Origin: Tannerella sp.
GTDB lineage: Bacteria > Bacteroidota > Bacteroidia > Bacteroidales > Tannerellaceae
Direction: 5' to 3'
Assembly: GCA_031290635.1 (NCBI GenBank)
Contig: JAITNE010000003.1
Span: 1-15,054, forward strand
DNA: 15,054 nucleotides
The notes below the pieces were generated by a model. The model was not told the origin of the DNA, ran no database searches, and saw nothing but the letters and a program-made list of their open reading frames with translations. A program made the position numbers and the translations under genes. Positions 7,164-14,629 of the stretch are shown piece by piece. Each line of letters opens with the position of its first letter. Position 1 is the first letter of the stretch.

Positions 7164-8654
7164 ATGAAACGAATACTAAATTCATTACTTGCCTCGCTGA
7201 TACTCACAACTGCCTCGTTGCAAGTGCAGGCGCAGGAAAAACGCCTTCTTACTCTCGAAGAAAGCATCGATATTGCTAAAGAAAAAAATTACAATATGTT
7301 GCAGCTTGTTGAGGAGTTCAAGATAGCCGAGTTTAATCTGAAAGCGGCTACGGCGCAGCTACGGACGCAGATCAGCATGACGCTGAACTTGCCGCAATAC
7401 ACCGAATCAATACGCGAGAAAGCCGATAGCACGGGGGTTTTCTTCCCAGTCAAGGAACTGAACTACACGGGCAGCCTCAATATCAGACAGCCCCTGCCTA
7501 CCGACGGAAGTATTTACATCCAGAGCAGCTTGGGAACTTTCCACAACTACTATTCGGGCGCCCGAACAGGCAATCTGAACACTCGCTTCGGCTTCCTCCA
7601 ACCTCTCGACGCTATCTATGGTTACAGCGCTATCAAATCCAACCTCAAATCGTCGCAATTAGCTTTTGAACGCTCGCAAAAAACGCTTAAAAGAATGGAA
7701 CTCGACGTCGTTTACATGGTAAGCCAATACTTTTATAACCTTCTGCAAATGCAGCGCCAGACAGAGATTAATCGCCTCGACCTTGAACGCCAAACTGAAG
7801 CTAATGATATTGCTCAAAATAAATATGCCGCCGGGCTTATCCGCGAAGTTGACGCCCTGCAGATGGAGGTTGACCTCGCCGGCGCACAGAGCGCTCACGA
7901 GGTATCTATCATGAACCAAAATTCTGCTAATATGGCTTTCAAGCAATACCTCGGCATCGACTTGAGCGATAGCGTAGAGATTTCGTCCGAGCTTCAATAT
8001 GAGCCTGTCAGCATCGATGTAGAGCGGGCAGTAGAGTTAGCGCTCGAAAACAGCCTTACTTTGCGACAACAGGACATACAGATGGAATTGCAGAAACTCG
8101 ACATCAAACGCCAAAAAACAATGGGTAAGGTGCGCGGTAATATTGAAGCCTTCTTCGAGAAAGTGGGCTTCTCAAGCTCTTATGACAACCTCAACATCTC
8201 CAATTCCGTGAATGCGTCCTACCGCAACTTCCTCGAACGACCGGTTAGCTACGGCGTCGGACTGACTATCACTATCCCCATCCTCGATTGGGGGCAAAAC
8301 CGCTCGCTCGTCCGCGCCGCAGAAGCTCGAATGAAAGAATATAGCTACGAGAAAATCAACTACGAAAGGTCTATCGAAACCGATGTGCGTAATCTGGTGG
8401 GCAAAATATACACTAACCTCAAACGCCTGCAGTTGCTCGAAAAGAACGCTTCGGTAGCAGAGAAAAGTTTCGACATAACACTCAAACGCTTCTCGGACGG
8501 CGACATCGACAGTCAATCGCTATCGCTCGAACGCGACCGCCTTACTAAGGCCTATAACACTCACCTCGACGCTTTCATCAACTATCAGCTCTCGCTCGCC
8601 GACCTTATGCGCCAAACATTCTACGACTTCCGCAACGCAAAAGCCGTGCAGTAA
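7164..8654 (+). CDS. TolC-family outer-membrane efflux protein
   Basis: This 496-aa outer-membrane channel has an N-terminal signal peptide, probably cleaved after QVQA at about residue 23, followed by LTLEESIDIAKEKN, the typical first OEP helix. Two OEP repeats are recognisable. The first contains the long helices around ALQMEVDLAGAQSAHEV. The second starts near VERAVELALENSLTLRQQDIQ and ends in SLERDRLTKAYNTHLDAFINYQLSLADLMRQ, the usual C-terminal helix. YGVGLTITIPILDWGQNRS is the classic second beta-strand segment of the family. As last gene of the operon it supplies the exit duct for the adaptors and permease upstream. Only 4 nt separate its stop from the convergent ispF stop, so no separate terminator fits between them. 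Confidence 0.94.
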   Translation: MKRILNSLLASLILTTASLQVQAQEKRLLTLEESIDIAKEKNYNMLQLVEEFKIAEFNLKAATAQLRTQISMTLNLPQYTESIREKADSTGVFFPVKELNYTGSLNIRQPLPTDGSIYIQSSLGTFHNYYSGARTGNLNTRFGFLQPLDAIYGYSAIKSNLKSSQLAFERSQKTLKRMELDVVYMVSQYFYNLLQMQRQTEINRLDLERQTEANDIAQNKYAAGLIREVDALQMEVDLAGAQSAHEVSIMNQNSANMAFKQYLGIDLSDSVEISSELQYEPVSIDVERAVELALENSLTLRQQDIQMELQKLDIKRQKTMGKVRGNIEAFFEKVGFSSSYDNLNISNSVNASYRNFLERPVSYGVGLTITIPILDWGQNRSLVRAAEARMKEYSYEKINYERSIETDVRNLVGKIYTNLKRLQLLEKNASVAEKSFDITLKRFSDGDIDSQSLSLERDRLTKAYNTHLDAFINYQLSLADLMRQTFYDFRNAKAVQ

Positions 8655-8658
8655 AATT

Positions 8659-9156
8659 TCATTTTTCCCCGTCAATTTCACGAATTTCACGCACTATCAA
8701 CGCTACCGAATATGCGGCAATACCTTCCTGGCGACCTGTGAAGCCGATACGCTCGGTAGTGGTGGCTTTGATTGATATATCGCCAACAGGAATGTTCATC
8801 ACGTCGGCAAGGGTTTGCTGCATCTCAGGGATATAAGGACTGAGGCGAGGTTGCTCGGCTACTATCGTTGAATCAATATTACATATAGAATAACCTGCGG
8901 AACGCAATAAACTTACTGTTTTGCGAAGCAGTATCTTGCTGTCAATATCCTTATATTCCGACGATTTATCCGGAAAGTGGTATCCTATATCTCGCATATT
9001 TGCAGCGCCGAGCAGGGCGTCGCAGATAGCATGTATCAGCACGTCGGCGTCGCTGTGTCCAAGCAGACCAAGAGTATGCGGAATAAGTACGCCGCCGAGC
9101 CGGAGTTTGCGGTCGGCAACCAAAACATGCACATCATATCCGAATCCTATCCGCAT
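8659..9156 (-). CDS. ispF: 2-C-methyl-D-erythritol 2,4-cyclodiphosphate synthase
   Basis: This cytosolic MEP-pathway enzyme converts CDP-ME 2-phosphate to MEcPP, a precursor of isoprenoids. The 165-aa length fits the family. Zinc-binding residues are at the standard positions Asp8, His10 (GYDVH) and His42. GHSDADVLIHAICDALLGA (residues 33-51), HFPD and KATTTERIGFTGRQEGIA are the canonical blocks. It lies 5 nt downstream of porV on the same strand, so it is presumably transcribed from the porU side and translationally coupled. As I recall, the order porU-porV-ispF also occurs in Porphyromonas gingivalis. The functional link between isoprenoid synthesis and type IX secretion is not obvious. Confidence 0.97.
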   Translation of the reverse strand: MRIGFGYDVHVLVADRKLRLGGVLIPHTLGLLGHSDADVLIHAICDALLGAANMRDIGYHFPDKSSEYKDIDSKILLRKTVSLLRSAGYSICNIDSTIVAEQPRLSPYIPEMQQTLADVMNIPVGDISIKATTTERIGFTGRQEGIAAYSVALIVREIREIDGEK

Positions 9157-9161
9157 AAAAG

Positions 9162-10334
9162 TTACTCGAAAAGATTTTTCAGTCCGTCCATATCGAAAGA
9201 TAGCGTAAAGCGCAAGGTTTGGTCGAGCGGGTTACTCTGAACTGTACTTATAAGATAGGCAGCGTCGAGTTGGAAGACATTCATCTTGAAGCCTGCGCCT
9301 ACCGAGAAGTACTGCCTGTTACCCTTCATCTGGTTTTCGTAGAAATAACCGCCGCGCACGAAAAACTGACTAATATAGTTGTATTCGGCGCCTATCGAGA
9401 GGTTTATCTCTTTCAGCTCTTCATTGAAACCGCCGGGCGCATCGCTGAACGATTTCATCATACCTTTAACGAAGCTCATATCATTATAATTATCCTTGCG
9501 TTTCTGGAATGCTTCATCATCTTCGCCCGTAAGCTTGATCGGTTCTGTCGGTACGAGATACTTGTTTGCGTCGAAGTAGATACCAAGTTGGTTATACTCA
9601 TCAAGCGGCATCAGCAGACCTGTGCCTAAACGCAGGTTTGTAGGGATAAACTGGTAAGTACCGCCTTCGTCGTACGACACCTTTGCGCCCATGTTGGAGA
9701 TATTAAAACCTCCGCTCCACAGGCATTCGCTATTGCCTATCGCAACATACTTCTCGCCGTATCCGCTAAGGTCGGCGGCGAAGGAGTTACCCGGCGTCAG
9801 TTCATAATCAACGCCCGCGCCCATATCCGAGCGGATATAGCGCATAGCGACGCCAAGCGAGAAACCTTCATTCAGTTTGATGCTGTAGCTCATATCCAAA
9901 GCCATCTCGTAGGGATTAATATTTTGGTAATTAGTACCTCCGTAGGTAGTGAGCGGCACTTCGCCAAGCGAGAAATAGCGCAGTGAAGCGCCGATAGCGT
10001 GCTGGTCGTACTGACCGAGTTTGTAGTATCCCGACAGATAAGCTAAGGCTACATCGCTTACAATTTTGCGCATCCAGGGAGTATATGACAGTCCGACGCC
10101 CGCTTTGCTCTCCATAAAGGCATATTTAGAAGGATTCCAGAACTGTGAAGATATGTCCGGAAGAGTTGCCGCGCCGTTGTCACCCATACCGCCGCCTCGT
10201 GCATCAGGAGCAATCGACAATGACGGAACAGCCGTATTTAGAGGGCTGAACCTGTTCTTCTCTTCATCTTGCGCCTTCATTACCATTACTAAGCCTAAGC
10301 CTGTAATAATCATTGATAATCTAAAAAATCTCAT
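9162..10334 (-). CDS. porV: Type IX secretion system outer-membrane protein PorV
   Basis: PorV is a FadL-like outer-membrane barrel that shuttles type IX cargo and holds the PorU sortase at the surface. The 390-aa length is close to that of the P. gingivalis protein. A signal peptide ends near MVMKAQ (about residue 22). The mature N-terminus carries the strongly conserved PorV block SLSIAPDARGGGMGDNGAAT (residues 39-58), followed by SQFWNPSKYAF. Barrel strands such as AIGASLRYFSLGEV follow, and the protein ends LRFTLSFDMDGLKNLFE. It lies 48 nt downstream of porU and 5 nt upstream of ispF on the same strand. The porU-porV gap is AT-rich, but I find no TAnnTTTG promoter in it, so cotranscription is likely. 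Confidence 0.95.
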   Translation of the reverse strand: MRFFRLSMIITGLGLVMVMKAQDEEKNRFSPLNTAVPSLSIAPDARGGGMGDNGAATLPDISSQFWNPSKYAFMESKAGVGLSYTPWMRKIVSDVALAYLSGYYKLGQYDQHAIGASLRYFSLGEVPLTTYGGTNYQNINPYEMALDMSYSIKLNEGFSLGVAMRYIRSDMGAGVDYELTPGNSFAADLSGYGEKYVAIGNSECLWSGGFNISNMGAKVSYDEGGTYQFIPTNLRLGTGLLMPLDEYNQLGIYFDANKYLVPTEPIKLTGEDDEAFQKRKDNYNDMSFVKGMMKSFSDAPGGFNEELKEINLSIGAEYNYISQFFVRGGYFYENQMKGNRQYFSVGAGFKMNVFQLDAAYLISTVQSNPLDQTLRFTLSFDMDGLKNLFE

Positions 10335-10382
10335 GTATATAAAAAAATTAATATGTACTGAATAAACTGTTATTAGGCCTCT
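10335..10382 (-). other. AT-rich porU-porV spacer
   Basis: This 48-nt gap between the porU stop and the porV start includes a long A-run on the plus strand (10341-10347). In porV orientation it reads as a T-run directly before the start region. No stem-loop precedes it, so it is not a convincing terminator, and no -7/-33 pair is visible. It may instead give an unstructured ribosome entry site for porV. Confidence 0.35.
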
Positions 10383-13300
10383 TTATTGTGCCAAGACTAT
10401 TATTTTATTTGATTTTGACGTCTCGGTTGTCTTGCTCGTGCGAACTGTAGCGCGATAGACATATACGCCCGGTCGCAGTCTTGCGCCGACGCCGTTTGTC
10501 AGATTCCACTTGACGGTGTATGCGTCGAACATCTCCGAAGAGCCTGTTTCGGTATGCTTCCATTGCAGACGACCGCTCATATCCATCACCTCAATCTCAA
10601 CCGTCATCAGCGATTCGGGTATGTCGTGAGTAATCATAAATGTGGCGTAATCGACGGCGGGCGATGGACCGGCTGTGAGGTTGAGTATGCTGGCGCGATA
10701 GTTGTCTCTGACTACAAAATTAAACGCCTGCGTACTTGAATTATTTAGGATATCCCATATCTTAAACTCCGCTTTGTACTTGCCTGCTTCGAGTTGCGGA
10801 ACGGGGAAGCGCACTATTCCTTCACCCGCGTTGCCTGCGAGATAGGTCTCGTAGTAGCTGTTAAGTGAGTATATCATATTAGGATTATCGTTTATAGTGA
10901 GGGTGATGTCGTGTCCTATGCTGCTACCGCCTGTGTTTACGCCGCTTTCGTCCCATACGACGGCTGCGAATACAGGCGTAGGATTGACCTCGTCGCCGTC
11001 TTTGAAGTCGGTAGTATTAAGGTATATGGCACGGATTTCGGGACCATCGGCGTCGCTTATTTCTGTGTCGGCAGTGCCTCCTACGGTGAAGTTCTTGTAT
11101 GCTCCGTTAGCTTCTATTCTGTTGGTTTCGTCCATCGCATAGAGGCTGATTTTGCCTTGTTCATTTGAGTAGGAAATGTCTTTTGGGAGCATGAAAGTGA
11201 AGTCAAACTTGCCGTTTGTAACCGTTGCGTTGCCCATATAAATAACGTTAGGATAATCTGTATATGAAAACTCGCCGATATTAGCATTATTAAGCGTTTC
11301 GATGGTGGTCTGACTGTCGAAGACGGTCGTCGAGAGCAGGCCGTTGAAATCGTCTATCCTACCGCCTTCGTGCCGGCTCACTTGTCCGCTGATGCTTATC
11401 TTTTCGAGCGCTTTGAAGTTGACGGGCGTCTCATTGACGGGCTGCCCGTTTATTTCTGTTATCTCCATAGCGAAATCGTCGGGATAAGCCAGACGTATAG
11501 CGGGGTCTCCTATCAGTACGAATGTCATGATTTGCTCCACTTTGTAGGCATTCTTGGAGTTCATCATCGCCTCGCCGAGCGTCTTGTGCCTGCCATCCTC
11601 GTTTTTCTCCAGCAATTCGCGTATAAATATCTTGTGTATCGCCGCGTTGGGGTCGCTGTAAGCTACTCTCGAAGTTGTATAGAGCGCTATGCCGCCGCTT
11701 TGGGGATTCAGGAAAACGTCCTCGCCTGCCGAGTTGACAGGCGCGTCAAAGCAAGTGAAATCGCATGACGAGGTTATCCATAGAGGCAGGTTGCGATAGG
11801 TGAAATTATTGACGTCGCTTTGGGTCATAACCTTTTCTTCTGCCCATGAAACTGCGTCGCTGTGGCCTACATAGTTGAGTATAAGCAGTCCTTCCTTGAG
11901 TTCTTTTTGCAGACTTGCGCGTATGCTTGGATAGGTCGGTTTGCCGCCTGTATAGCTGATTTTGTGTGCGTCGAAATAAAGTTTCTTCGACAGAAATTCC
12001 GGGTGATGGTTTTCTACATATCGAGCCAGCGAATCAATATCTCGCATGTGTATGCGGCCGTCGCTGTCGTTACTGTTGCCGTCGTCTGCTAAGAAGGCAA
12101 GTTTGTTTTTCCATGCTCCGAAGCGCGAGTTTTCGGTATAGTCGATGACTTTGTCCACTGCGTTCCTTGCCTGCGCGAGGGTGTTGACAGGAAATCGCCC
12201 CACGCCGATGTGCATTGTAGCGCTGACGGGGTTTGCGCCTTCATCACCCAAAAAAGCAAAATAATCGTCGGACGTATAGGAGGCTTCGTTGATTGATTCA
12301 CGCGATTGATAGGTCGGCAGATAGTTGTCGGAGGAGTTTTTCCAAACGTCCGACAGTTTGCGGTTATCCCAGCGTCCGTCCCCCATCAGCAGCAAGTGTT
12401 TCGGCGCGTCCGTATCCTCGCTTCGGTCATAAAACATCTTCATAAAGCGGCGTATGGCGGTTGCTTCCTGCCCTCCGCTCGAAAATTCGTTATATACCTT
12501 TTCGGGCGTTACTACAGCTACTTTCAGGTTGTCGTCCTGACGATGCATCTGTGCCAATCGCTCGGCTTCGGCAACGAAAGCTGTCGGCGTAAGTATTATC
12601 ATGTCCTGTTGCGCCATTCCGTGCAGGTTTTGCGGCTCAACGAGACCTATCGTTTCGGGCGTCGGCAGTTTTTTTGATATATCGACGATAGCAAACTCCC
12701 TCAATGCTTGAGCCGGTATGCTGAAAGTGGCTTCTGCGCCGTTCAGTGTCGTCTCTACTAACTTTGTTTCTGCGTCGGTAACGTCGAAAACCAATAAATC
12801 TGAAGTAGCGTTTTTGATTATGAATTTTGTAGCGGCGTTTTCAGATTGTATGCTGCGGAAGAATGTGCAAGCGCCGTATGATTGCAGTGTGCGCTTCATT
12901 TGCAGGCGTATAAAATCGAGGTTGGCGGTCTGACCGCTCATGTCGAAATTTATATATACCTCGGTAAGTTCGCTTTTCGCGCCTGTCCACTTGACTGTGG
13001 GCTGCACGCTTGTGGCTGCCGTATAAACGTTAGTGTTTTGATACAGCTTGCCTGAGGCCGTAACTTCGCTGCCGAAAACGTTCATCGTTACCGTCCCTGT
13101 CCCTGCTTTTATCTTGGCTACAAAACGGAAGGCTATCAAACCGTCGTCATCCGTAACGCCGGGAATATTGAAGGTGAATGCTTGTGTGCCGCCTCCGTCA
13201 AAACTCTCGCCGAAGAGTTCGCGCCCCGAATTAGGACGGCCTGGATTAGTCAACGACACTTTATCTACTTCATGTAGCATGTAATCGTCATAAGTATCAA

Positions 13301-13778
13301 CTGTTTGTGCGCCGTCTGCCGTATTGTCTCCTGTCGTCGTTGCTACTTCCTTAGTGTCTGTTGCGTCGGTTACGAAATAGTATCCCTTAGTGGCGTAGGC
13401 ATTGTTCTCGTGTGTAAAAGTCTTATCGATAACGTTGTATGTCCATTTAATCGTCCCTTTGCCGTAAAACAACAGATAATCCTCGCCGCGCCGGACGGGT
13501 ACGGCAGGGACGTCGTCCGAATATCCTCCGTTAGAGAAGGCTTCGTCCAAGGGGTAACCTCCGTAACCGTGTATAGACACGTTTTCGGGCTGAGCGAAGC
13601 CCATCTTTTTCAGCTCGGCGTAAGTAAGTTTGTAGAATCCTGATTCTGCGACGCTTATCTTCACCCAGCGACCTTCGGCCAACGCCGATTTAGTAGCGTA
13701 GGCAGAGGGTTCTGTCGCGTATGTAGCGGCGACCGAGGTCATCAACAAAGCCAATAATAATAAAATCAATCGTAGCAT
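10383..13778 (-). CDS. porU: Type IX secretion system sortase PorU (C25 family cysteine peptidase)
   Basis: PorU removes the C-terminal signal of type IX cargo and attaches the proteins to the surface (to A-LPS in P. gingivalis). The product has 1131 aa, close to its P. gingivalis counterpart. A signal peptide covers about residues 1-22 (SVAATYA). A beta-rich N-terminal region runs to about 385 (GRWVKISVAESGFYKLT). The gingipain-like C25 domain covers about 390-760, with catalytic His639 (NYVGHSD) and Cys672 (TSSCDFTCFD). These are 33 residues apart, the same spacing as His211/Cys244 in RgpB. SAGEDVFLNPQSGGIALYTTSRV follows the Cys as usual. Ig-like beta domains come next, and a type-A CTD-like end covers about 1030-1131 (MDMSGRLQWK, LRPGVYVYRA). 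A second Cys sits at 676. First gene of porU-porV-ispF; its own promoter was not identified. Confidence 0.95.
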   Translation of the reverse strand: MLRLILLLLALLMTSVAATYATEPSAYATKSALAEGRWVKISVAESGFYKLTYAELKKMGFAQPENVSIHGYGGYPLDEAFSNGGYSDDVPAVPVRRGEDYLLFYGKGTIKWTYNVIDKTFTHENNAYATKGYYFVTDATDTKEVATTTGDNTADGAQTVDTYDDYMLHEVDKVSLTNPGRPNSGRELFGESFDGGGTQAFTFNIPGVTDDDGLIAFRFVAKIKAGTGTVTMNVFGSEVTASGKLYQNTNVYTAATSVQPTVKWTGAKSELTEVYINFDMSGQTANLDFIRLQMKRTLQSYGACTFFRSIQSENAATKFIIKNATSDLLVFDVTDAETKLVETTLNGAEATFSIPAQALREFAIVDISKKLPTPETIGLVEPQNLHGMAQQDMIILTPTAFVAEAERLAQMHRQDDNLKVAVVTPEKVYNEFSSGGQEATAIRRFMKMFYDRSEDTDAPKHLLLMGDGRWDNRKLSDVWKNSSDNYLPTYQSRESINEASYTSDDYFAFLGDEGANPVSATMHIGVGRFPVNTLAQARNAVDKVIDYTENSRFGAWKNKLAFLADDGNSNDSDGRIHMRDIDSLARYVENHHPEFLSKKLYFDAHKISYTGGKPTYPSIRASLQKELKEGLLILNYVGHSDAVSWAEEKVMTQSDVNNFTYRNLPLWITSSCDFTCFDAPVNSAGEDVFLNPQSGGIALYTTSRVAYSDPNAAIHKIFIRELLEKNEDGRHKTLGEAMMNSKNAYKVEQIMTFVLIGDPAIRLAYPDDFAMEITEINGQPVNETPVNFKALEKISISGQVSRHEGGRIDDFNGLLSTTVFDSQTTIETLNNANIGEFSYTDYPNVIYMGNATVTNGKFDFTFMLPKDISYSNEQGKISLYAMDETNRIEANGAYKNFTVGGTADTEISDADGPEIRAIYLNTTDFKDGDEVNPTPVFAAVVWDESGVNTGGSSIGHDITLTINDNPNMIYSLNSYYETYLAGNAGEGIVRFPVPQLEAGKYKAEFKIWDILNNSSTQAFNFVVRDNYRASILNLTAGPSPAVDYATFMITHDIPESLMTVEIEVMDMSGRLQWKHTETGSSEMFDAYTVKWNLTNGVGARLRPGVYVYRATVRTSKTTETSKSNKIIVLAQ

Positions 13779-14042
13779 GCGTTCTTAAAATCACTTGTTT
13801 ATAATGATAATAACGTACTTTTGATATGTTTATTGTGATTGCCGTAATTTCTGTTTATGCTGCTGTTCTGTTTTCTGCTTTGCTGTTTGTCTGCTTATCT
13901 CCCTGTTTCTCCAACAAATATGTTTAAATCGGCGCATCTTCCAAGTATGCCTGTCTGAAGCGTCAATTTCCTGCTCCCGGCAAGAAATCTTCATCTGTAG
14001 AAGAAGCAATATCCGACGAAACGGCTTCTGAAATACAATAAA
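13779..14042 (-). other. porU upstream region with purine-rich leader
   Basis: This gene-free stretch precedes porU. Read in porU orientation, 13847-13916 is almost all A/G with scattered AAACAG/GCAGA steps, which would be an unstructured leader if transcribed. No TAnnTTTG with a TTG partner is seen on the minus strand; CATATTTG near 13916-13923 is a one-mismatch candidate only. A 37-codon stop-to-stop frame on the plus strand (13928-14041) has no ATG and no recognisable similarity, so it is not called. Confidence 0.4.
13795..13823 (+). promoter_or_regulatory. possible plus-strand promoter upstream of the repeat array
   Basis: TTG (13795-13797), 18 nt, then TACTTTTG (13816-13823) fits the Bacteroidetes TTG/TAnnTTTG pattern with a spacer one short of ideal. 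It points away from porU into the gene-free, repeat-rich stretch. No ORF follows, so it is either a chance match in AT-rich DNA or the promoter of a noncoding transcript through the repeats. Confidence 0.25.
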
Positions 14043-14285
14043 GGTATTCCGGAAATGGGTTGCAGGTATCTTTTAAATGGATTGCAGGTATCTTTTAAAT
14101 GGATTGCAGGGATCTTTTAAATGGCTTGCAGGGATATTTTAGATAGCTTGCAGGGATATTTTAGATAGCTTGAAGGTATCTTTTAAATGGGTTGCAGGGG
14201 TTCGTAAGGGGCTCGAAGGGGTTTCGTAAGGGGCTCGAATGGATTTCGTAAGGGGCTCGAATGGGTTTGGAAATGGCTCGAAGGT
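14043..14285. repeat. 22-nt tandem repeat array, about 11 units, two subtypes
   Basis: The period is exactly 22 nt throughout. The core TTGCAGG (once TTGAAGG) begins at 14060, 14082, 14104, 14126, 14148, 14170 and 14192. A degenerate unit precedes it (GGTAT at 14043 against 14065). From 14201 the unit changes to a second subtype with TTCGTAAGG at 14201, 14223 and 14245 and a degenerate copy at 14267. CTCGAA recurs at 14212, 14234, 14256 and 14278. Aligned, the two subtypes share about 13 of 22 positions, so they appear to come from one ancestral unit. The period is not a multiple of three and all frames hold stops, so it is not protein-coding. There are no spacers, so it is not CRISPR. The array runs directly into the dispersed repeat at 14284. 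Confidence 0.9.
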
Positions 14286-14409
14286 CTCCCGCTTCGTCAT
14301 TGCGAGTCTCTATAAAAAAATTAAACAAGGGGAAAATGACGTAGTTTGAAGATATTGTCCTTCGGATTGGCGATGATGTACACGCCGCTCGTTTCGATGT
14401 AGCGTCCCT

Positions 14410-14439
14410 GTCCCGTTAGGGACAAGATGTTGGTAGAAC
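14410..14439 (+). repeat. REP-like palindrome copy A
   Basis: GTCCC-GTTA-GGGAC followed by AAGATGTTGGTAGAAC. It is the same unit as copies B (14461) and C (14552, inverted). The head is a 5-bp stem with a 4-nt loop, and a conserved tail GTTGGTAGAA follows. Confidence 0.75.
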
Positions 14440-14460
14440 AGAAACACGTTGTCGTCCAAA

Positions 14461-14489
14461 GTCCCGTCAGGGACGAAATGTGATAGAAC
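14461..14489 (+). repeat. REP-like palindrome copy B
   Basis: GTCCC-GTCA-GGGAC followed by GAAATGTGATAGAAC, in direct orientation and 51 nt after copy A. The tail lacks two nucleotides relative to A. Similarity continues a little further into an ACGTG-like end in both copies. Confidence 0.72.
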
Positions 14490-14551
14490 CGGAACGTGTC
14501 ATCGGCTGATTTATCGCGTACCTGACGGCACGCAGATACTCATTGCATAAC

Positions 14552-14582
14552 CTTTCTACCAACATTCCATCCCTACGGGATT
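14552..14582 (-). repeat. REP-like palindrome copy C (inverted)
   Basis: On the minus strand it reads ATCCC-GTA-GGGAT followed by GGAATGTTGGTAGAAA, matching copy A in reverse orientation. A and C therefore face each other across about 110 nt and could pair into a long hairpin in one transcript. Confidence 0.75.
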
Positions 14583-14629
14583 TATGTCTCATTAGTAGGA
14601 ACGAAGCAAAGCAATCTTCATTTCGGATT

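Larger units (their letters stand above)
14321..14539 (-). other. stop-free 72-codon frame across the REP cluster (doubtful small ORF)
   Basis: On the minus strand a frame without stops runs from just after a TGA (14540-14542) to TAA at 14321-14323. It has no in-frame ATG or GTG. The product would end in GVYIIANPKDNIFKLRHF, which reads like protein. Two REP copies spaced 51 nt apart translate to the same SLTG motif in this frame. An ATG in another frame (M-S-I-C-V-P-S-G-T-R, then stop) lies at the upstream edge. It may be a decayed gene, a frameshifted small gene, or chance. It is listed only so that the region is described. Confidence 0.25.
14284..14618. repeat. split dispersed repeat enclosing about 290 nt of REP-rich DNA
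   Basis: GGTCTCCCGCTTCGTCATTGCGAG (14284-14307 region) matches 1349-1371 with two differences. The continuation expected from the 1361-1422 element, GGAACGAAGCAAAGCAATCTT, appears only at 14598-14618. Joined, the two halves would make one normal copy, which suggests that about 290 nt (around 14307-14597) inserted into it. The ends of this insert show weak mirror similarity: GAG-TCTCT-ATAAA on the left, and GAGAC-ATAAA reading inward from the right. No clear target-site duplication is visible. The insertion reading is inference; independent decay of two copies is the alternative. Confidence 0.5.

Noticed and set aside
9219..9629. 136-codon plus-strand frame antisense to porV
   Set aside because: It lies fully antisense to porV, which has strong family motifs; the frame shows no domain of its own.
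10335..10360. Terminator between porU and porV
   Set aside because: The T-run in porV orientation has no preceding stem, and read-through is needed because no porV promoter is visible.
13928..14041. Small ORF or gene remnant (37 codons, plus strand)
   Set aside because: There is no ATG or GTG start, no recognisable similarity, and the length is within chance expectation.
14043..14285. CRISPR array
   Set aside because: The repeats adjoin each other with no unique spacers, and no cas genes are present.
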